Shown one piece after another: positions 60,501 to 64,000 of a stretch of 64,000 nucleotides of DNA. This DNA comes from Aquimarina sp. AU474 (GTDB lineage Bacteria; Bacteroidota; Bacteroidia; Flavobacteriales; Flavobacteriaceae). Position numbers and translations under genes: made by a program. The stretch is taken from positions 186,001 to 250,000 of the forward strand of contig NZ_OMPE01000005.1 in the NCBI RefSeq assembly GCF_900312815.1, in the 5' to 3' direction. The notes below the pieces were generated by a model. The model was not told where the DNA came from, made no database searches, and saw only the letters and a program-made list of their open reading frames with translations. Position 1 is the first letter of the stretch, and every line of letters begins with the position of its first letter.

Positions 60501-61595
60501 TTATAGTGATAACTTATCTGCATCATTCCAATGCAATTTCTCTACAATGGTTCCTTTATTAAGTTTTACAATTCCCGGATTAGAACGCAAAATTGTTTTT
60601 AAAGCAGTCTCATCTGTAGTATAAAAATCAAAATTAAGATCGTGCTTTACCTTCACCTCCGAAATATCTTTTGGCGTCGAAGCGGTAAGACCTATAACAT
60701 CATACCCTTGAGCTCTAGCCTTATCAGTAATACCTTTTACGGCATTCCATCCTTCTGCTTCACTTTTTGAGATATTGTAACTAACAATAAGTATGAGTTT
60801 CTCTTTTTGAAGAAATTCTGCTGTATGATCTCCTCCATCTTTTTCTATAGCAAAATCATGGATCGGTGGTTCATACCCTTCTACAACCGTTTCTGTTTCT
60901 ACAGTAATAAATTTCCCTTCAACCGAGGGGTAATCCCCACTTGTCGTCACTATTTTTTCTTCTCCATTTACATCAAATTTCCAATGGTAAGCAAACTCGG
61001 CTTTAGGGGCATCATCTGGAACCTGCATACCTTCTTCGATATTTGTTCCTATTTTATATGCTCTAAAATCAAAAGCTGGTAAATGCATCAATACATAATA
61101 AGCAAACCCTAAACATGCTGTAAATCCAGCAAAAACCACCCATTTATGAGTAGTTACCGGATGAATAGGTGTTATAAAACGCTTCCCAAAAAACAACACC
61201 AATATAAGAGCTAACAAAATAATATCTTTGGTAAAGGATTCCCATGGTGTTAGTGGTAATGCATCCCCAAAACAACCACAATCAGTCACTTTATTAAAAT
61301 AAGCCGAATAAAACGTGAGAAACGTAAAGAATATAATCATTATTAATAATGACCATACCGTAAATTTTGGCAGATATCCTAAAATCAAAGTAATACCAAG
61401 TATAATTTCAAAAATCACCAAAAAAACTGCAATCAGCAGTGCATAAGGGATTAGAAATTCTAAATTAAGCACTCCCTCTCCAAAATATTCTTGAAGTTTA
61501 TATGAAAACCCCAGGGGATCGTTCAATTTTATAAAGCCCGAAAACAAGAAAAGTGCTGCTACAAATATTCTAGAAAAAGTAACTAGTATCTTCAT
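60501..61595 (-). CDS. DoxX/MauE-like membrane protein with periplasmic domain (BT_3928-like)
   Basis: This 364-residue protein has four helices in the first 155 residues. VAALFLFSGFIKLNDPLGFSYK opens the DoxX fold, and the Cys pair in VTDCGCFGDALPLTPWE is typical of MauE-type thiol reductant proteins. The C-terminal half is extracytoplasmic and resembles a degenerate thioredoxin domain (KLILIVSYNISKSEAEG, then DFYTTDETALKTILRSNPG). It lies between the DppB-like gene and DUF1599, a common neighbourhood in flavobacteria. A thiol-redox role is likely. Confidence 0.85.
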   Translation of the reverse strand: MKILVTFSRIFVAALFLFSGFIKLNDPLGFSYKLQEYFGEGVLNLEFLIPYALLIAVFLVIFEIILGITLILGYLPKFTVWSLLIMIIFFTFLTFYSAYFNKVTDCGCFGDALPLTPWESFTKDIILLALILVLFFGKRFITPIHPVTTHKWVVFAGFTACLGFAYYVLMHLPAFDFRAYKIGTNIEEGMQVPDDAPKAEFAYHWKFDVNGEEKIVTTSGDYPSVEGKFITVETETVVEGYEPPIHDFAIEKDGGDHTAEFLQKEKLILIVSYNISKSEAEGWNAVKGITDKARAQGYDVIGLTASTPKDISEVKVKHDLNFDFYTTDETALKTILRSNPGIVKLNKGTIVEKLHWNDADKLSL

Positions 61596-61681
61596 TTTTT
61601 TGTGATGTTATTTTGGTATATCTCGTACAATATAGTGTAGATTATATATTGTTATTTTTAGTTTAACAGTATTTTATATCT

Positions 61682-62230
61682 CTACGCCTTATTTGCTTCG
61701 CCTAAATGAATCATGGCAAACACAGCGTAATTAATCATATCCTGATAATTTGCATCTATCCCTTCACTTACAATTGTTTTCCCTTTATTATCTTCAATTT
61801 GCTTTACACGAAGTAATTTTTGAATAATCAGATCGGTTAAAGAACTTACTCTCATATCTCTCCAGGCCTCTCCATAATCATGATTTTTATTCATCATAAG
61901 CTCCTTGGTAATATTAATATGCTTATCATATAACATTAGAGATTCTTCTGTAGTCAAATCGGGTTGCTCTGCAATGCCCTTCTCTAATTGAATTAAGGCC
62001 ATCAAACAATAATTTACAATACCAATAAATTCTGAAACTTCACCCTCGTCCACTTTTCGAACTTCATTTTCTTGAAGACTTCTGATTCTTTGTGCCTTAA
62101 TAAAAATTTGATCGGTTAATGAAGGAAGTCTTAAGATTCTCCATGCACTACCATAATCTTTCATTTTTCTACCAAAAAGATCGCGGCAATTACTAATAAT
62201 CGTATCATATTGTACAGACGTATCTTGCAT
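61682..62230 (-). CDS. DUF1599 family protein, tandem repeat
   Basis: This 182-residue soluble helical protein is made of two copies of one domain. Each carries KDYG-AWR-LR-SLTD or HDYGEAWRDMRVSSLTD (about residues 18-35 and 117-135), followed by R-R-x-Q-x-E. This is the DUF1599 arrangement, a putative nucleotide-modification or MazG-like fold. No catalytic assignment is safe. It is divergent from folP, 93 bases away. Confidence 0.88.
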   Translation of the reverse strand: MQDTSVQYDTIISNCRDLFGRKMKDYGSAWRILRLPSLTDQIFIKAQRIRSLQENEVRKVDEGEVSEFIGIVNYCLMALIQLEKGIAEQPDLTTEESLMLYDKHINITKELMMNKNHDYGEAWRDMRVSSLTDLIIQKLLRVKQIEDNKGKTIVSEGIDANYQDMINYAVFAMIHLGEANKA

Positions 62231-62323
62231 ATAACTGTTGAATTTTGCGTAAATTTCGCTTTAATATGGGAATTAAAAAAATCATAGCTTAAGTTTAGAA
62301 ACAAAAAACTCGAAATCTCTATA

Positions 62324-63160
62324 ATGACAATAAATTGCAAAGGTTCTTTGATTGACCTATCCACCCCCAAAGTAATGGGGATTTTAAATATAACTCCTGA
62401 TTCTTTTTATGACGGTGGTAAATATAAAAACGAGAGTGACATTGTTAAACAAGTAGAAAAAATGCTCACCGAAGGAGCTACGTTTATCGATATTGGAGCA
62501 TATTCTTCTCGACCTGGAGCAAAGGACATTCCTGTAGAAGAAGAAAAATCAAGAATACTACCCATTGTCGAAATACTAATCGCAAATTTCCCTGAAGTTT
62601 TATTGTCTATAGATACATTTAGAAGCTCTATAGCCAAAACCTGTATAGAATATGGAGCTGCACTCGTAAACGACATATCTGCAGGAAATATGGATGCAAA
62701 CATGATCGAGATTGTTGGTAAATTAAAAGTACCGTACATCATGATGCATATGAAAGGAACTCCCCAAACAATGAAATCATTAGATCGTTACGATAATTTA
62801 ATGCATGAACTAAATTTCTATTTTGCCGAAAAGATTAGGGATGCTAGAAAAAAAGGAATACACGATATTATTATCGATCCCGGATTTGGTTTTGCTAAAA
62901 ACACAAGCCAAAACTTTGAATTACTACAAAATTTAGATCTCTTATCGATACACGAATCACCTATGTTAGCAGGATTATCTAGAAAATCAATGATTTACAA
63001 AACACTGCATATCGACCCTTCTGAAGCTCTAAACGGCACAACATCTTTAAATACCATAGCCTTACTAAACGGAGCATCTATTCTTAGAGTGCATGATGTA
63101 AAAGAAGCTGTAGAATGTATAACCCTGGTAAATTCTATTAAAAAAAGTGAAGCAAACTAA
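62324..63160 (+). CDS. folP: Dihydropteroate synthase
   Basis: FolP condenses 6-hydroxymethyl-dihydropterin diphosphate with p-aminobenzoate in folate synthesis. The 278 residues show MGILNITPDSFYDGG (about 18-32), DIGAYSSRPGA (about 57-67), SIDTFRSSIA, MHMKGTPQTM and DPGFGFAKN, the pterin- and sulfonamide-binding blocks. All key motifs are present. It is 117 bases before cdaA on the same strand; folE at 1932 supplies the pathway's first step. Confidence 0.96.
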   Translation: MTINCKGSLIDLSTPKVMGILNITPDSFYDGGKYKNESDIVKQVEKMLTEGATFIDIGAYSSRPGAKDIPVEEEKSRILPIVEILIANFPEVLLSIDTFRSSIAKTCIEYGAALVNDISAGNMDANMIEIVGKLKVPYIMMHMKGTPQTMKSLDRYDNLMHELNFYFAEKIRDARKKGIHDIIIDPGFGFAKNTSQNFELLQNLDLLSIHESPMLAGLSRKSMIYKTLHIDPSEALNGTTSLNTIALLNGASILRVHDVKEAVECITLVNSIKKSEAN

Positions 63161-63277
63161 TTATTAGAACTTATTTTGTATCGATAATACGCTTAACTAA
63201 TAGATTTACATATGCTTTTTAATCTTTTCAAATCTAAGTTTGCCTAATTTTTCTATTTTTACAAAAACTCCTGACAT

Positions 63278-64000
63278 TTGGATTTAATCAACCTCAGAAT
63301 ACTCGATATACTGGATATTGTACTTGTAGCACTTTTGTTGTACTATATTTATAAGTTGGTTAAAGGTACCGCCGCCATTAATATTTTTATTGGTATTGTT
63401 ATCATTTATTTAGTTTGGAAACTTACACAGTTCTTAGCTATGGAAATGCTAAGTAGTGTGCTTGGCGAGTTTATTGGTGTAGGAATGTTTGCTCTTATTG
63501 TAGTTTTCCAGCAAGAAATACGTAAGTTTTTACTTATGATTGGTTCTACCAATTTTGGAAGAAGGAGAAAATTCTTACGCCAACTTAAATTTATTCGTGA
63601 CACGCCAGAAGATAGTGTTACCAATGTGAAAGCTGTTATTGAAGCTTGTAAAAACATGGGGAATACACATACGGGAGCTCTAATTATTATCAAAAGAAAT
63701 ACACCTTTAGATTTTGTAAAAACATCTGGTGATGCCATGGATGTTATGGTAAACACCCCTATTATCGAAAGCATTTTTTATAAAAACAGTCCGCTTCATG
63801 ATGGCGCAATGATTATAGAAGATAACCATATTCTAGCCACACGAGTTATTCTACCTGTAAGTAATGACAGTAATATACCGTTACGTTTTGGGCTTAGGCA
63901 TAGAGCTGCGGTAGGAATTACCGAAAAAACTGATGCCTTGGCACTAGTAGTTAGCGAAGAAACTGGTAAGCTTTCTTATATCAAAAATAGTGAGTTTGTT
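63278..64000 (+). CDS. cdaA: Diadenylate cyclase CdaA (5' part, runs off the window)
   Basis: This membrane enzyme makes cyclic di-AMP from two ATP. The first 241 residues have three helices (about 12-90) and the DAC domain with DGA in SPLHDGAMIIED (about 170) and RHR in LRFGLRHRAAVGITE (about 207). These are the catalytic and ATP-binding signatures. The start is TTG 63278: an in-frame TGA lies six bases earlier, so no longer start is possible. The C-terminus lies outside the window. Confidence 0.93.
   Translation, partial: MDLINLRILDILDIVLVALLLYYIYKLVKGTAAINIFIGIVIIYLVWKLTQFLAMEMLSSVLGEFIGVGMFALIVVFQQEIRKFLLMIGSTNFGRRRKFLRQLKFIRDTPEDSVTNVKAVIEACKNMGNTHTGALIIIKRNTPLDFVKTSGDAMDVMVNTPIIESIFYKNSPLHDGAMIIEDNHILATRVILPVSNDSNIPLRFGLRHRAAVGITEKTDALALVVSEETGKLSYIKNSEFV

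Noticed and set aside
63406-63774. Antisense open frame of 122 codons over the 5' part of cdaA
   Set aside because: The plus strand encodes conserved diadenylate cyclase motifs here, so the antisense frame is a shadow.
1-64000. CRISPR arrays, tRNA or rRNA genes, insertion sequences
   Set aside because: No regularly spaced repeats, no cloverleaf-like segment, no transposase motif and no terminal inverted repeats were seen in any intergenic region.

Overview
The window is AT-rich DNA from a member of the Bacteroidota, most likely a marine flavobacterium (Aquimarina-like; genus-level guess only). The signs are promoters with a TAnnTTTG -7 box, almost no Shine-Dalgarno sequences, fused CcoN-CcoO, a TonB receptor with an N-terminal carboxypeptidase-like domain, and the neighbourhood folP / DUF1599 / DoxX-like / tpiA / cdaA. 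No tRNA, rRNA, IS element or CRISPR array was seen.

1-9.3 kb looks like a metal-homeostasis island. An FtsX-type ABC exporter with a His/Asp/Glu-rich segment is divergent from a MerC-like protein and GTP cyclohydrolase FolE. Both directions share a GCAAC-AAA-GTTGC operator that overlaps both promoters. It is followed by a small CxxC/His protein and an operon in which a TonB-dependent receptor sits between the ATPase and two ABC-2 (DUF3526-type) permeases.

10.6-38.7 kb is the main feature: a low-oxygen/dormancy island. It holds eight two-domain universal stress proteins, Hsp20, cardiolipin synthase, the complete cbb3 oxidase set (ccoI, ccoS, ccoNO, ccoQ, ccoP, ccoG, ccoH), hemN, a short ribosome hibernation factor, thioredoxin and deoC. 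In its middle sit a soluble PAS histidine kinase and a response regulator fused to a CRP-type DNA-binding protein. Eleven intergenic 12-bp sites of the form TGAYnnnnRTCA (one with a mismatch) precede these genes. The gap to a TAnnTTTG-like -7 box is 23 nt in nearly every case. This looks like a compact FixL/FixJ/FixK circuit controlling a DosR-like set of functions.

39-44 kb holds an orphan HPt protein, a response regulator fused to a glycosyltransferase, and a small thiol-redox cluster. The cluster ends in a MarR regulator with a four-Cys tail that may control it through a shared AATTAGGA-type site.

44.3-50.2 kb is a TetR-controlled MMPL/RND lipid-export-like operon with four copies of a GACGACTGGTC operator. 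It includes a small membrane-protein gene split by an in-frame TGA. 50.2-55.3 kb is a second TetR-controlled tripartite system (ABC, HlyD, TolC) whose ABC ATPase has a degenerate catalytic site and whose tetR promoter carries a perfect 17-bp palindrome.

55.4-64 kb is mostly housekeeping: a HEIGH-type secreted protease, clpS, prmA, tpiA, an oligopeptide-type permease, a DoxX/MauE-like protein, DUF1599, folP, and the 5' part of the diadenylate cyclase gene cdaA.
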